DNA of 64,000 bases from Phaeobacter sp. J2-8 (GCF_022867865.1 NZ_JALIEC010000001.1:434001-498000); one strand, 5' to 3'; positions 8,545-17,505 are shown, counted from the first letter of the stretch. The notes: generated by a model not told the origin, from the letters alone. Numbers and translations: made by a program.

Positions 8545-9306
8545 TTGGCAAAAATGTTTAAGAAAACTCTAGTGCCGATAATCGGGTCGATCCGAATTAT
8601 CTTCACAACCGCCCGCATATTGACCTTTTTTCTTTTTCTTGGCTTCTTCGTCGCCAGCCATACAATGACAGCGCTGGCTACCATCACAAGCACTGCAATA
8701 TCAGCGGTTGCTGGGTCAACGTCTACCGTTATGGGGCGATCAAAAACAAAAACTCTTGACCTGACAACACAAAACACGCGGCTAAGGGCGGATCTCGATA
8801 TTGAGAAACGCCATGCCTCCAGCCTTGTTGCAGAGAATGCGCGCATCCGAAAAGTTGATGCTGTTACATTTAGAGGGCGGTCGACAACGGTTAGGGAGGC
8901 CACACAAGAAGTTCTTGATCGCACAATGACCCGGACAACGCGATCAACCCTCGCAAACGTGTCCAGTATCCCGGGTGAAAGTGTTCCATTCTACGGGATT
9001 GCGATTGTCCTTGCAGCAACAGCATACGAGCTCAAGACAGCTTGTGATAACATGATTGACCTTTACGATCTTCAAGTCGCTCTTGATCCTGAAACCGCTC
9101 GCTTGGATGACAGAAGAGCGGTTTGCGCCTTACAAATTCCGACAAGCCAAGAAGTATGGAACGGTATAAAACAGTCTCCTCAAACTGCTTGGAACATGAG
9201 TATAGCAACGCTTGAGAGCGTAACTGATAGTGTAAAAACAAAAGAGACGCCTGAGTTTGGCGGTATGTGGCAAAGGTTTACCAATTGGATCGGGGGACGT
9301 CTTTAG
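8545..9306 (+). CDS. Hypothetical membrane protein with coiled coil
   Basis: I do not recognise this 253-residue protein. Residues about 10-40 form a long hydrophobic segment (IIFTTARILTFFLFLGFFV), followed by a second Ala/Thr-rich hydrophobic stretch. Residues about 65-95 look like a coiled coil (TTQNTRLRADLDIEKR). A third hydrophobic segment (YGIAIVLAATAYELKT) lies near residue 155, and the end is Trp-rich. The start is uncertain: TTG 8545 has AGGA five bases before it, while ATG 8554 lacks a close ribosome site. Codons are A/T-richer than in its neighbours, which suggests transfer. No operon partner is visible. Confidence 0.7.
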   Translation: MAKMFKKTLVPIIGSIRIIFTTARILTFFLFLGFFVASHTMTALATITSTAISAVAGSTSTVMGRSKTKTLDLTTQNTRLRADLDIEKRHASSLVAENARIRKVDAVTFRGRSTTVREATQEVLDRTMTRTTRSTLANVSSIPGESVPFYGIAIVLAATAYELKTACDNMIDLYDLQVALDPETARLDDRRAVCALQIPTSQEVWNGIKQSPQTAWNMSIATLESVTDSVKTKETPEFGGMWQRFTNWIGGRL

Positions 9307-9820
9307 AGCAAGTTGACAGGCGTATTTTACGAAACCTGAACTATCCCCAACTCCCTACTCACAGCTTCCCTAAAACGACCGTTTTGGGAAGGGGTCACCA
9401 AAGCGGCCATCGGGGTACCAGCGGCGAAGGTCTGGAAGGTCCCGCTGTGCCGTCCTTCACCCACCGAAAATGCTACAATATGAACCAATGGCCGCTTTGG
9501 TGACGCCGCGTTGCAGCGCTTGGCGATGCGGCCAAGGTCGGCTTAGGGCCGAATTTGCCCTTGAGGGCACCCTCGCCGCGTCTGTTTGCAAAGCCCGCTA
9601 TCTGCGCGTTGCTGATCATGATGCATGGTACACCCATGTTTCCGGGGTGGGGCGCGTCCGGTAGGCTGTTGTGAAAATATATTCGATGTTATGGCAGTGC
9701 GGACGAAGGTCGCAGTTTCCGATTGGTGATCGCTCTTGCCGTCATGTGGGCGTGCGTGCGACCGGACGCTGCGGAGGGGGTGGCAAAGGTCGGGGTTCCG
9801 GGCAAGGGAGGGCGGAAATC
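9307..9820. other. Intergenic region upstream of aioX
   Basis: About 510 bases without a credible gene. It holds a hairpin at about 9366-9392 (CTTCCCTAAAACG / GTTTTGGGAAG, one bulged base), possibly the end of the preceding transcript. It also holds a 17-bp inverted repeat at 9395-9504, listed separately. The aioX promoter should lie in 9505-9800, but I cannot point to convincing -35/-10 boxes. AGGGAGG at 9805-9811 is the aioX ribosome site. Confidence 0.5.
9395..9504. repeat. 17-bp inverted repeat flanking 76 bases
   Basis: GTCACCAAAGCGGCCAT (9395-9411) recurs as its exact reverse complement at 9488-9504. The 76 bases between encode nothing evident. The arrangement resembles a miniature transposable element or the footprint of an excised element, and no flanking target duplication is obvious to me. 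Confidence 0.5.
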
Positions 9821-10669
9821 ATGGCGCAAACACTCAGCCGGCGCATGTTTGTTGGCACGGCGCTTGCGGCTATGGTGGCGGATCGGGCGGGGGCGCAGCC
9901 GGTCTTTCGTCTTGGGCTGACGCCGGTTTTCCTCGACAATGATGCGGGTGTCATCGACGGTCTGCGCCATGCCCTGTCACGCGGAATGGGGCGGGACATC
10001 GAACTTGTGCAGCGGCGCACCTATCAGGAAGTCACCGGTCTCTTGCTGGAGCGCAGCCTCGATGCGGCCTGGTTGTGCGGGTATCCCTATCTACAACACG
10101 CTGATTTGCTGGATCTTGTGGCTGTCCCGGTCTGGCGCGGCGGCCCTCGCTATCAGTCCTATCTGATTGTCGGGGCGGATGACCCTGCCGGTGATCTTGC
10201 GGACCTGCGCGGCGCCATACATGCCTTTTCCGACCCGGATTCGAATTCCGGCTATCTTGTCACCGCAACCAATTTGCGGCGCATGGGCGCGCAGGTCGAG
10301 AGCTTTTTCAGCCGTGCGATCTTTACCTATGGCCATCGCAATGTGGTGCGCGCGGTGGCGGATGGGTTGGTGCGCTCGGGCAGCGTCGATGGCTATGTCT
10401 GGGAGGCCCTCGCCGTGATCGAGCCGGACCTCACCGCGCGCACACGCGTGATTGCCCGGTCGGAATGGCTGGGCTTTCCCCCGGTTTGCGCGCGGCGTGA
10501 CAGCCTGGCGTCAGAACCGGTGCGCGCCTTGCAAACCGCGTTGTTGAGCCTTGCCGAAACGGCGGAGGGCCGACAGGCGCTGATGTCGCTGCAACTTGAC
10601 GGGTTCCAGCGGGCGACCCCGGCCCTGTTTGATGGGATTGCCGATCGCATGCGTGATCTGGACCCCTGA
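9821..10669 (+). CDS. aioX: AioX, periplasmic As(III)-binding protein (PhnD-like)
   Basis: A 282-residue periplasmic binding protein of the PhnD/SsuA type. The Tat-like signal is SRRMFVG with a cleavage region near AGAQP. AAWLCGYPY places a cysteine at residue 86, which corresponds to the cysteine required for arsenite sensing in characterised AioX proteins. In the family, AioX binds arsenite outside the membrane and signals to the AioS kinase. The start at 9821 is preceded by AGGGAGG. It is followed after 3 bases by aioS, so an aioX-S-R transcript is very likely. Assignment is strong because the whole aio set is present in order. Confidence 0.92.
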   Translation: MAQTLSRRMFVGTALAAMVADRAGAQPVFRLGLTPVFLDNDAGVIDGLRHALSRGMGRDIELVQRRTYQEVTGLLLERSLDAAWLCGYPYLQHADLLDLVAVPVWRGGPRYQSYLIVGADDPAGDLADLRGAIHAFSDPDSNSGYLVTATNLRRMGAQVESFFSRAIFTYGHRNVVRAVADGLVRSGSVDGYVWEALAVIEPDLTARTRVIARSEWLGFPPVCARRDSLASEPVRALQTALLSLAETAEGRQALMSLQLDGFQRATPALFDGIADRMRDLDP

Positions 10670-10672
10670 GGC

Positions 10673-12103
10673 ATGACTTGGTTTGCCCCCATTCCTCTGT
10701 CGATCAAGCTGCCCCTTCTTGCGGCGGCGATGATGGTGCTTGTTGGCACGGTGGCCTCGCAGCAGGTTCTGCGGTCGCTGGCACAGGTGCAGGACGCCCG
10801 CATTCAGGAACTGGCCCGGATGCATGTGGAGGGTTTGTCGGTGGCATTGGGGCCGCTTGTGCTGCGGCATGACAACTGGGAGGTATATGACACGCTTGAC
10901 CGGGCGGCCCAGGGCGGTGAGGGGCGCCGGATGGTTCTGACCGCCGTGGCGGACGTGCGTGGTAGGGTGCTGGCCGCAACCGATCCCCGGCGTGTCCCGA
11001 TCGACAGCGATATCGCAGCGCTCGCCGGGGATGCGGTGTCGCTGGATGATCTGACGGTGGATGGGGCCGCACCTGTGCTCAGCCTGCTTGCGCCGCTCAG
11101 CTATCAGGGTCGTGCCGTCGGGCAGATCGCGACCGAGTTTGACGTGTCCGACCTCTTGATCGAGCGCAGGCAGGCGCTGTTGTATCTGATCATGGGCAAT
11201 GCCATGGCCATTGGTCTTCTGGCGGTGGTCGGCTTTTTGGCGATGCGCAAGATGCTGCACCCTGTCACCTCGCTGGCCCGCCAGATGACCGAAACACAAG
11301 GCAAGCCGCGGTCGATCCCGGACTCTGATATCCCGCGCGGCGATGGTGAATTGGCCCAACTGGCGCGCACCTATAACGCGATGGTCGACGCCGTGGCTGC
11401 CAAGGCCGAAGCCGAGCGGCGGCTGGCGGAACGGGAACGGTTCGTGGCGCTTGGGCGGCTGTCTTCGTCGCTGGCGCATGAGATCAACAATCCGCTGGGC
11501 GGGCTGTTGAATGCGACGGACACGATCCGCAGCTATCCCGACCGCCCAGAGGTCGTGCGCCAATCCGCCGATCTGCTTGACCGGGGATTGCGCCATCTGC
11601 GTGACGTGACACGCGCAACGCTGGACCAGAACCGCGTCGATCCAGAGACCCGCGTGCTGGGCCCCGATGATTTCGAGGACATCAAGCTTCTGATCCAACC
11701 CGAAGTGTCGCGGCTCGCGCAGGATCTGGCGTGGTCGGTCGATCCCGCCGCGGTCAGCGCAAGCGGCGGTCCCGCCGGACCGGTGCGGCAGATCGTGCTT
11801 AACCTGTTGCTGAACGCCTGTGCCGCGGCGGGCAAAGAGGGGCGGGTCGGTCTGATCGTCCGATCAGGCGCGGGCGGTCTTACGCTTCAGATCGCCAACA
11901 CCGGCGCGGCCATGCCGAGGGCCGCATTGGACCGATTGCTCGGCGACGGCCCGCTGTCGCCCGGTGGCGGTGTTGGGTTGCGATTGGTCCGCGACCTTGC
12001 AAGGAAGATGGTTGGCACCGTCGCACATGCGCGCGAAAACGATGTGACGCGCATCACGGTCACTGTGCCAACGCCCGGGGAGGCCCGCGATGCTCAGGAA
12101 TAG
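10673..12103 (+). CDS. aioS: AioS, sensor histidine kinase of arsenite oxidation
   Basis: A 476-residue membrane kinase. A first membrane segment spans about residues 11-30, a periplasmic sensor region about 31-165, a second membrane segment about 168-192, then a HAMP-like linker. The phosphoacceptor is His269 in SLAHEINNPLGG, the N-box is NLLLNACAAAG, and the glycine box is GGGVGLRLV. It should read the state of AioX and phosphorylate AioR. It overlaps aioR by 14 bases, indicating translational coupling. Confidence 0.9.
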   Translation: MTWFAPIPLSIKLPLLAAAMMVLVGTVASQQVLRSLAQVQDARIQELARMHVEGLSVALGPLVLRHDNWEVYDTLDRAAQGGEGRRMVLTAVADVRGRVLAATDPRRVPIDSDIAALAGDAVSLDDLTVDGAAPVLSLLAPLSYQGRAVGQIATEFDVSDLLIERRQALLYLIMGNAMAIGLLAVVGFLAMRKMLHPVTSLARQMTETQGKPRSIPDSDIPRGDGELAQLARTYNAMVDAVAAKAEAERRLAERERFVALGRLSSSLAHEINNPLGGLLNATDTIRSYPDRPEVVRQSADLLDRGLRHLRDVTRATLDQNRVDPETRVLGPDDFEDIKLLIQPEVSRLAQDLAWSVDPAAVSASGGPAGPVRQIVLNLLLNACAAAGKEGRVGLIVRSGAGGLTLQIANTGAAMPRAALDRLLGDGPLSPGGGVGLRLVRDLARKMVGTVAHARENDVTRITVTVPTPGEARDAQE

Positions 12104-13337
12104 ATACATCGTTCTGGTCGAGGATGACCCGATCATGGGCGCATCATTGTTGCAGCGGCTGGAACTGGAGGGTGCAGAGGTTCACTGGCTCAAACAAATG
12201 GCGCGTGCGCTTGGGGCGATCCGGACCCCCAAGAAACCAATCGACGCGGTGATCTGTGATGTCGGCCTGCCGGACGGGTCCGGGGAAGAGTTGTTTTCGA
12301 CGCTTCTGCGCACCGGGACACCGCCGCCATTTCTGTTCATCACCGGTCAGGGCGGCATCGGCCAGGCCGTGCGGCTGATCAAATCGGGCGCTGCGGATTA
12401 TGTGACCAAGCCTTTTGAAATGCCTGTCTTCCTTGAACGTCTCAGCCTGCTTGTCGGACAACAGAAGAAGTCGGTTCAAGACAATGACTTTCCGCCCTTG
12501 ATGGGCGTTTCGGCCGCCGCGCGCCGAATTGAGGGGCTGATCGGCAATGCTGCAACGTCAAGTCATCCCGTGCTGATCCTTGGTGGACCGGGCACCGGCA
12601 AGGATCTTGTGGCGCGGCGCATCCACGATCTGTCGGACCGTTCTGCCGCGCCTTTCATCATGATCAATCTGGCGCGTGATGCCGAGGCCGAGGCGGCCTT
12701 GTTCCGCCCCGGTGGTGGGTTTGATGTCTTGGGGGAGGGAACCCTGTTCATCAGCGCGGTCAGCAAGATGAGCGCAAGGGGCCAGGCGCAGCTGCTCGAC
12801 CGGATTGATGCGGGTTTTGACGGGCGGCTTGTGGCGGCATGTGGCGATGAAACTGCGGCCATGATCGCGCAGGGCGCCTTCAGCTCGGAATTGTTTTACA
12901 GGCTGGCACGAACCGAGATTCCGGTTGCCCCGCTGCACAGCCGGCCCGAGGATGCGGTCTGGCTGTTGCAGCAATTGTTCGGCAAACTGGCACCGCGCCA
13001 CGCCCCGGGCCTGACCGGGATCAGCGCGCTGTGTGAAGAGGCTGTGCGCAGCCACGACTGGCCCGGCGGTGGCCGTGACCTGCGGGCAAGATTGCTGCGC
13101 GGGCTGGCCATGGCGAACGGACCTTTGCTGCAACCCACGGATCTGTTCCCCGAACGGTTGGCCCAACCGGATAAGATGATGTCCCTCGCCGAGGCCCGGG
13201 ATGCCGCCGAAAAGGCACAGATCATTGCTGCCCTCGATCGGACCGACGGCCAGATTGGCGCGGCGGCCAAACTGTTGCGCATTGCCCGCACCACGCTTTG
13301 GGAAAAGATGCAGAAACTCGGCCTGTCCGGTTCCTGA
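12090..13337 (+). CDS. aioR: AioR, response regulator with degenerate AAA+ domain
   Basis: 415 residues laid out like an NtrC-type activator: receiver (Asp57 in ICDVGLPDG, acidic pair 12-13, Lys107), AAA+-like centre, and a C-terminal Fis-type helix-turn-helix (AAAKLLRIARTTLWEKMQ). Walker A is kept (GGPGTGKD, 165-172). The sigma-54 contact loop GAFTGA is absent: the stretch after ALF runs directly RPGGGFDVLGEGTLF. The Walker B acidic pair is replaced, GTLFISA where GTLFLDE is expected. It therefore probably cannot hydrolyse ATP to open a sigma-54 promoter, and may work as a DNA-binding activator on sigma-70 promoters. Confidence 0.88.
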   Translation: MLRNRYIVLVEDDPIMGASLLQRLELEGAEVHWLKQMARALGAIRTPKKPIDAVICDVGLPDGSGEELFSTLLRTGTPPPFLFITGQGGIGQAVRLIKSGAADYVTKPFEMPVFLERLSLLVGQQKKSVQDNDFPPLMGVSAAARRIEGLIGNAATSSHPVLILGGPGTGKDLVARRIHDLSDRSAAPFIMINLARDAEAEAALFRPGGGFDVLGEGTLFISAVSKMSARGQAQLLDRIDAGFDGRLVAACGDETAAMIAQGAFSSELFYRLARTEIPVAPLHSRPEDAVWLLQQLFGKLAPRHAPGLTGISALCEEAVRSHDWPGGGRDLRARLLRGLAMANGPLLQPTDLFPERLAQPDKMMSLAEARDAAEKAQIIAALDRTDGQIGAAAKLLRIARTTLWEKMQKLGLSGS

Positions 13338-13352
13338 TTGCGGCATTGGCCG

Positions 13353-13370
13353 TGTTCGGATTTCCGAACA
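13353..13370. promoter_or_regulatory. Palindromic operator upstream of aioB (candidate AioR site)
   Basis: TGTTCGGA TT TCCGAACA is a perfect dyad 134 bases before the aioB start and 16 bases after aioR. TATGAA at 13383-13388 could be a -10, with the palindrome covering the -35. A loose GG-N10-GC pair (13450/13462) is the best sigma-54-like candidate and is weak. Half of the dyad, GATTTCCGAACA, recurs at 16654-16665 after aioA. Confidence 0.55.
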
Positions 13371-13503
13371 TGAAGTTTTCTCTATGAAAATCAATCTCTA
13401 GCTGCGTTGCAGCATGTGCTCTTGTGGCGTCGCGCGGTCCGGGGGCGGGGGTAGGCTGGTGGCAATCATCCATCACTTGATGAGCCAGGGAGGGCACCAG
13501 CCA

Positions 13504-14022
13504 ATGAAGTGTAACCGATTGGTCGACGCAGGACGTCGACAGTTTCTGAGGGGCGGCATGATGGCGACGGCGGGCGCTGTTGCGACAACGGTCATGACGC
13601 CGGAACAGGCCAAGGCGCGGGCGCTGGCGCGTGTTGAAATGCCAACCAACCGTCTTGCCAATATCGCGGATCTGGTGGTGAACGAACCTTTGGACATCAC
13701 CTATCCCGACGAGGAAAGCCTGGGCGTGCTGCTCAAATTGGGCGAAGCGGTCGAAGGCGGCGTTGGCCCGGATGGCGATATCGTGGCCTTTTCGGTGCTG
13801 TGTCCGCACAAGGGCTGGATGATGACCTATTCGCCCGAGGACAAGAGCCTCAACTGCCCCGGCCACCATTCCCGCTTTGACTGTGAAAACGGCGGCCAGC
13901 AGATCTGGGGCCATGCCACCAACAACCTGCCGCAGTTCCTGCTGAGCGTGGATGACAAAGGTGACATTTACGCAAACGGGGTGGACGAGCTGATCTATGG
14001 CCGTTTGTCGAACGTGCTGTAA
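13504..14022 (+). CDS. aioB: AioB, arsenite oxidase small subunit (Rieske)
   Basis: 172 residues, exported by the Tat pathway (GRRQFLRGGMM), with a hydrophobic stretch ending near residue 35. The Rieske [2Fe-2S] ligands are Cys100/His102 (CPHKG) and Cys118/His121 (CPGH). The two extra cysteines that form a disulfide in some Rieske proteins are replaced (Trp and Gly), as in part of the AioB family. The start at 13504 has AGGGAGGG upstream. It passes electrons from the molybdenum subunit AioA to cytochromes in the periplasm and lies 13 bases before aioA. Confidence 0.94.
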   Translation: MKCNRLVDAGRRQFLRGGMMATAGAVATTVMTPEQAKARALARVEMPTNRLANIADLVVNEPLDITYPDEESLGVLLKLGEAVEGGVGPDGDIVAFSVLCPHKGWMMTYSPEDKSLNCPGHHSRFDCENGGQQIWGHATNNLPQFLLSVDDKGDIYANGVDELIYGRLSNVL

Positions 14023-14035
14023 GGGAGAGGGACAC

Positions 14036-16501
14036 ATGGCTTACAAAAGACAGATCGACCGTCTGCCGATCATTCCCGCAGACGCCAAGGAACACAATGT
14101 GACCTGCCATTACTGCATCGTCGGTTGTGGCTACAAGGCCTACACCTGGCCGCTGCACAAGCAGGGCGGCACCAACCCGGACGAGAACAAGTTTGGCGTC
14201 GACCTGAGCGAACAGCAATATCAGGACACCGAGGCCTGGTATGCGCCGTCGATGTACAATGTCGTCAGGCAGGACGGCAAAGACGTGCATCTGGTGGTCA
14301 AACCGGATGTGGATTGCGTCGTGAACTCTGGCCTCGGCTCGATCCGTGGCGCGCGCATGGCCGAAAACCGCCCCTCAAAGGTGACCGGGACACAACAACA
14401 ACGCCTGTCCGATCCGCTGGTGTGGCGAAACGGCGTCTGGCAGCCTACCTCGTGGGAGGATGCAATGGACCTCGTCACCCGGGTGACGGCGCGCGTGGTG
14501 ACCGAAGGGTCCGAGGACGATCTTGTGGTTTCGATGTTCGACCATGGTGGGTCCGCTGGCGGGTATGAAAACACATGGGGCACCGGCAAGCTCTACTTCG
14601 AAAGCATGAAGATCAAGAATTGCCGTATCCACAACCGCCCGGCCTATAATTCCGAGGTTCATTCGACACGCGACATGGGCATTGGCGAGCTGAACTATGC
14701 CTACGAAGATTACACACTGACAGACACGATCTTCATGGTTGGCGCAAACTCGATGGAGACCCAGACCAACCTCTATCTGAACCACATGGTGCCGGGTCTG
14801 CAAAACGGGGCCCGGATGGTCGTGGTCGATCCGCGGCGCACGCTGACGGTGCATTCCTCTGAACAATATGCCGGGCCAGATAACATCCTGCATCTGGCGA
14901 TCAAGGAAGGCACGGATATGGCGTTGTTCAACGCCATTCTGACGCAGATCGTCGATCAGGGCTGGATGGATTCCGACTTTATCGGGAACTCGACCTTTCA
15001 GGGCGGCGAAGCCGTGGCCGAGGATAGCGCGCATCCTGCGGGTCTTGGTAGCCTCGATTATGCCATGCAAACCTGTCGAACCTCCCTTGAAGAGGCGGCA
15101 GAGATCTGTGGCGTGCCAGCGGCCGATATCCAGAAGGCCGCCGAATGGATTGCGATGCCGCATGACGATGGCAGCCGCCGCAAATGCGTGACCTGTTATG
15201 AAAAGGGCATCATCTGGGGCAATGACAATTACCGCACCATTGGCGCGCTGGTGAACATCGCCATGGCAACAGGCAATGTTGGCCGCGAAGGTGGCGGTGT
15301 GTGCCGTCTGGGTGGCCACCAGGAGGGGTATTACCGTCCGTCTGATGCGCATGTCGGTCGTCCGGCTGAATATATTGATCAGTTCCTGATCCGGGGTCTG
15401 GGCGGTGTGCATCACATCTGGGCCTGCGACCATTACAAGACCACCCTGAATGCTGCGGAATTCAAGCGCGTTCACAAACGCCGGGCAGACATGGTCAAGG
15501 ATGCGATCGACGCAGCCGCCGGGGGCACTCGCGACCAGTTGATCGACGCAATCGTGGCCGCGATCAATGCCGGTGGCCTGTTCGTGGTGGACGTGGATAT
15601 CATCCACAGCCAGATCGGCCAGAACGCGCATGTGATCTTGCCTGCCTGTGAATTGAACGAGATGAACCTCACCTCGATGAACGGCGAGCGGCGCTTGCGT
15701 CTGTCTGAAAAATACATGGACCCCTATGGGAATTCAAAGCCCGACTGTCTGATTGCGGCGGAAATGGCTCGGAGCATGGAACATGTGCTGCGCGAGATGG
15801 GCCACGATGCCTATGCCGATCAGTTCAAAGGCTATGACTGGCAGACCGAAGAAGACGCTTTCATGGATGGTTTTAACGTCGGCAATCCAGAGGTGACCTA
15901 TGACCGCCTGCGGGCCATGGGCAACGACGGGGTGCAAGAGCCGGTTGTCGGTTACGAAAATGGTGTGCTGGTCGGCACCAAGCGGCTCTATGCCGATGGC
16001 ACGTTCGACCGGCATGGCCGCGACGACAAAAAGGCGTTGTTCTGTGCGGCGGGGTGGCGCGGCTGGCAGGCTGCGGGCAAGGCCCGTGAACAAGCCACCC
16101 ACAGGTTCTGGATCAACAACGTCCGGGCCAATATCTTCTGGCAGAACCAGTTTCTCGATCAGAAGAACGAGTTCGTGCAGGATCGTTTCCCCTATCCATT
16201 TGTCGAAATGAACCCGGATGACATGGTGGATATGGATCTGAAGCCGGGCGATCTGATCGAGATCATCAACGACAACGGCGTGACCCAGGGCATGGCCTAT
16301 CCAACACCGTCGTCCAAGCGCGACCAGGTTGCCATGGTCTTTGGCTCACCTGCGGGCAGCCAGGGCAATGTGGTCAATCCGGGGGTGAACGAACTGGTCC
16401 TGCCGGATTACAAACATTGCTGGGGTGATATCCGCAAGGTGTCAAACGCCACACGGGAAACCGCCGGCATCACCTTCAAGTCGAAGGAAGTCATGCTGTA
16501 G
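14036..16501 (+). CDS. aioA: AioA, arsenite oxidase large molybdopterin subunit
   Basis: 821 residues, the usual AioA length. The N-terminal [3Fe-4S] ligands are Cys24, Cys27 and Cys31 (CHYCIVGC), with a serine region (VVNSGLGSIRGARMAE) in place of a fourth cysteine. The molybdopterin domains include MVGANSMETQTNLYLNHM, VVVDPRRT and the C-terminal WQNQFLDQKNEF. It has no signal of its own and is carried out with AioB. It oxidises arsenite to arsenate in the periplasm. The start at 14036 follows GGGAGAGG. A strong terminator follows directly. Confidence 0.96.
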   Translation: MAYKRQIDRLPIIPADAKEHNVTCHYCIVGCGYKAYTWPLHKQGGTNPDENKFGVDLSEQQYQDTEAWYAPSMYNVVRQDGKDVHLVVKPDVDCVVNSGLGSIRGARMAENRPSKVTGTQQQRLSDPLVWRNGVWQPTSWEDAMDLVTRVTARVVTEGSEDDLVVSMFDHGGSAGGYENTWGTGKLYFESMKIKNCRIHNRPAYNSEVHSTRDMGIGELNYAYEDYTLTDTIFMVGANSMETQTNLYLNHMVPGLQNGARMVVVDPRRTLTVHSSEQYAGPDNILHLAIKEGTDMALFNAILTQIVDQGWMDSDFIGNSTFQGGEAVAEDSAHPAGLGSLDYAMQTCRTSLEEAAEICGVPAADIQKAAEWIAMPHDDGSRRKCVTCYEKGIIWGNDNYRTIGALVNIAMATGNVGREGGGVCRLGGHQEGYYRPSDAHVGRPAEYIDQFLIRGLGGVHHIWACDHYKTTLNAAEFKRVHKRRADMVKDAIDAAAGGTRDQLIDAIVAAINAGGLFVVDVDIIHSQIGQNAHVILPACELNEMNLTSMNGERRLRLSEKYMDPYGNSKPDCLIAAEMARSMEHVLREMGHDAYADQFKGYDWQTEEDAFMDGFNVGNPEVTYDRLRAMGNDGVQEPVVGYENGVLVGTKRLYADGTFDRHGRDDKKALFCAAGWRGWQAAGKAREQATHRFWINNVRANIFWQNQFLDQKNEFVQDRFPYPFVEMNPDDMVDMDLKPGDLIEIINDNGVTQGMAYPTPSSKRDQVAMVFGSPAGSQGNVVNPGVNELVLPDYKHCWGDIRKVSNATRETAGITFKSKEVML

Positions 16502-16518
16502 GGCATATGTAATGATGA

Positions 16519-16550
16519 CCCGCCCCCGCGTTTTGCCGGGGGCGGGTTTT
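16519..16550 (+). terminator. Rho-independent terminator after aioA
   Basis: CCCGCCCCCG (16519-16528), an 8-base loop, CGGGGGCGGG (16537-16546), then TTTT. A perfect GC-rich stem 18 bases after the aioA stop. Confidence 0.85.
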
Positions 16551-16702
16551 CTATTTGGCTGAAAACCCCGGCCCGGTGCGGCGATCAAAACGGGCGACCC
16601 AAAGTGCCGGTTGCTGCAGTGCGCACCAATGTTGCAAACCTATGTCGTGCTGTGATTTCCGAACACCCCGGTTCCCGCCAGGGCGGCGCGTTCTGCTGGC
16701 AA

Positions 16703-17065
16703 TCAAAACCAGAAAACGGCAACCGCCAAAAGGAACATGACCGTCATGATCGGGGCCCAAAGCCTACGTTCTTGTTTCGAGGGTGTGATCCAATTCAACA
16801 CCATACTCAACGCGTTCACGGCCAGAGCAATCCAAAGTGTCCAGGACGGCCAGCCCGGCCAATGACCGTCCGCAGACAGCACGGAGAGCGCCATGCCAAG
16901 CAGGATGAAAATGGACGCTGCCGCCACCAACCGCCCGGATATTGGCAGGGGCCCATCGTTTTGGCCGCCCTGTGTGATCCTGCCCCACGGAGCACCGAAG
17001 ATCAAAGCGATCTGAAAACAAATCACCCCCAGGATCATCGCGCAATATGCAAATGACAAGCTCAT
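16703..17065 (-). CDS. Small multi-spanning membrane protein of unknown function
   Basis: A 120-residue protein with four likely membrane helices (about 3-20, 45-63, 70-90 and 100-120) and only short loops. I do not recognise the family. The start at 17065 follows GGAG on the minus strand (MSLSFAYCAMILG); an upstream in-frame start at 17104 is possible but less likely. It is convergent with aioA, so it is probably not part of arsenite oxidation. The 12-mer GATTTCCGAACA lies 37 bases beyond its 3' end. Confidence 0.6.
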   Translation of the reverse strand: MSLSFAYCAMILGVICFQIALIFGAPWGRITQGGQNDGPLPISGRLVAAASIFILLGMALSVLSADGHWPGWPSWTLWIALAVNALSMVLNWITPSKQERRLWAPIMTVMFLLAVAVFWF

Positions 17066-17505
17066 GTGGCGCTCCTGCAATTCGTGCAATTCTACGCATC
17101 GCAATATGGACCTGAGAGACGTTTAGCAAGCTTTCGCAATGCGTGCGCTGCGCGTTCATGTCGCCCCGGGGCAGGGGCTTCGTCATGGGTTTCAGGTCGA
17201 ATCATTGATTGGCTGATCCCGATCAAGACCAAGACCTCTGGCACAGATCACGAGGGCCACTTTTGGCGAGGGCGAACGGGATGAACGGCCTGCCCTCCAA
17301 CCCATGGCTGTTGTTTCGGGCAAGGGGGGGATAGCTGTTTTGTCATTAAATTACCTGTGGTTAGGGGCGGTGATATTGGCCGTCCAGTGCTGTTGCATCA
17401 AGCGGGCGCAGACCGCTGCACGGGCCGACAGATCAGAACCGGTTGACTGGCGGTAATCGCGAGGTTATACGTATTAGCAGTTATACGCATAACCGGAGCT
17501 ATTGA
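17066..17505. other. Intergenic region between divergent small membrane gene and lacI
   Basis: About 440 bases with no gene I can support. The right end holds the paired LacI-type operators (17465-17492). The rest must contain the two divergent promoters; no clear -35/-10 or RNA structure was recognised. Confidence 0.5.
17465..17492. promoter_or_regulatory. Tandem LacI-type operators
   Basis: TTATACGTATTA (17465-17476) and TTATACGCATAA (17481-17492) are near-palindromes around a central CG, spaced 16 bases centre to centre, within 41 bases of the lacI-family start. Outer arms GGTTATACG and CGCATAACC also form one larger dyad. They fit self-regulated LacI/GalR binding sites. Confidence 0.65.

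Noticed and set aside
8124-8924. Minus-strand open frame of 266 codons
   Set aside because: Arg/Ser-rich, no motif, and it overlaps the better-supported plus-strand membrane protein; probably a chance frame.
13441-13475. Sigma-54 promoter before aioB
   Set aside because: Only the minimal GG-N10-GC spacing is met in a G-rich stretch; not strong enough to annotate.
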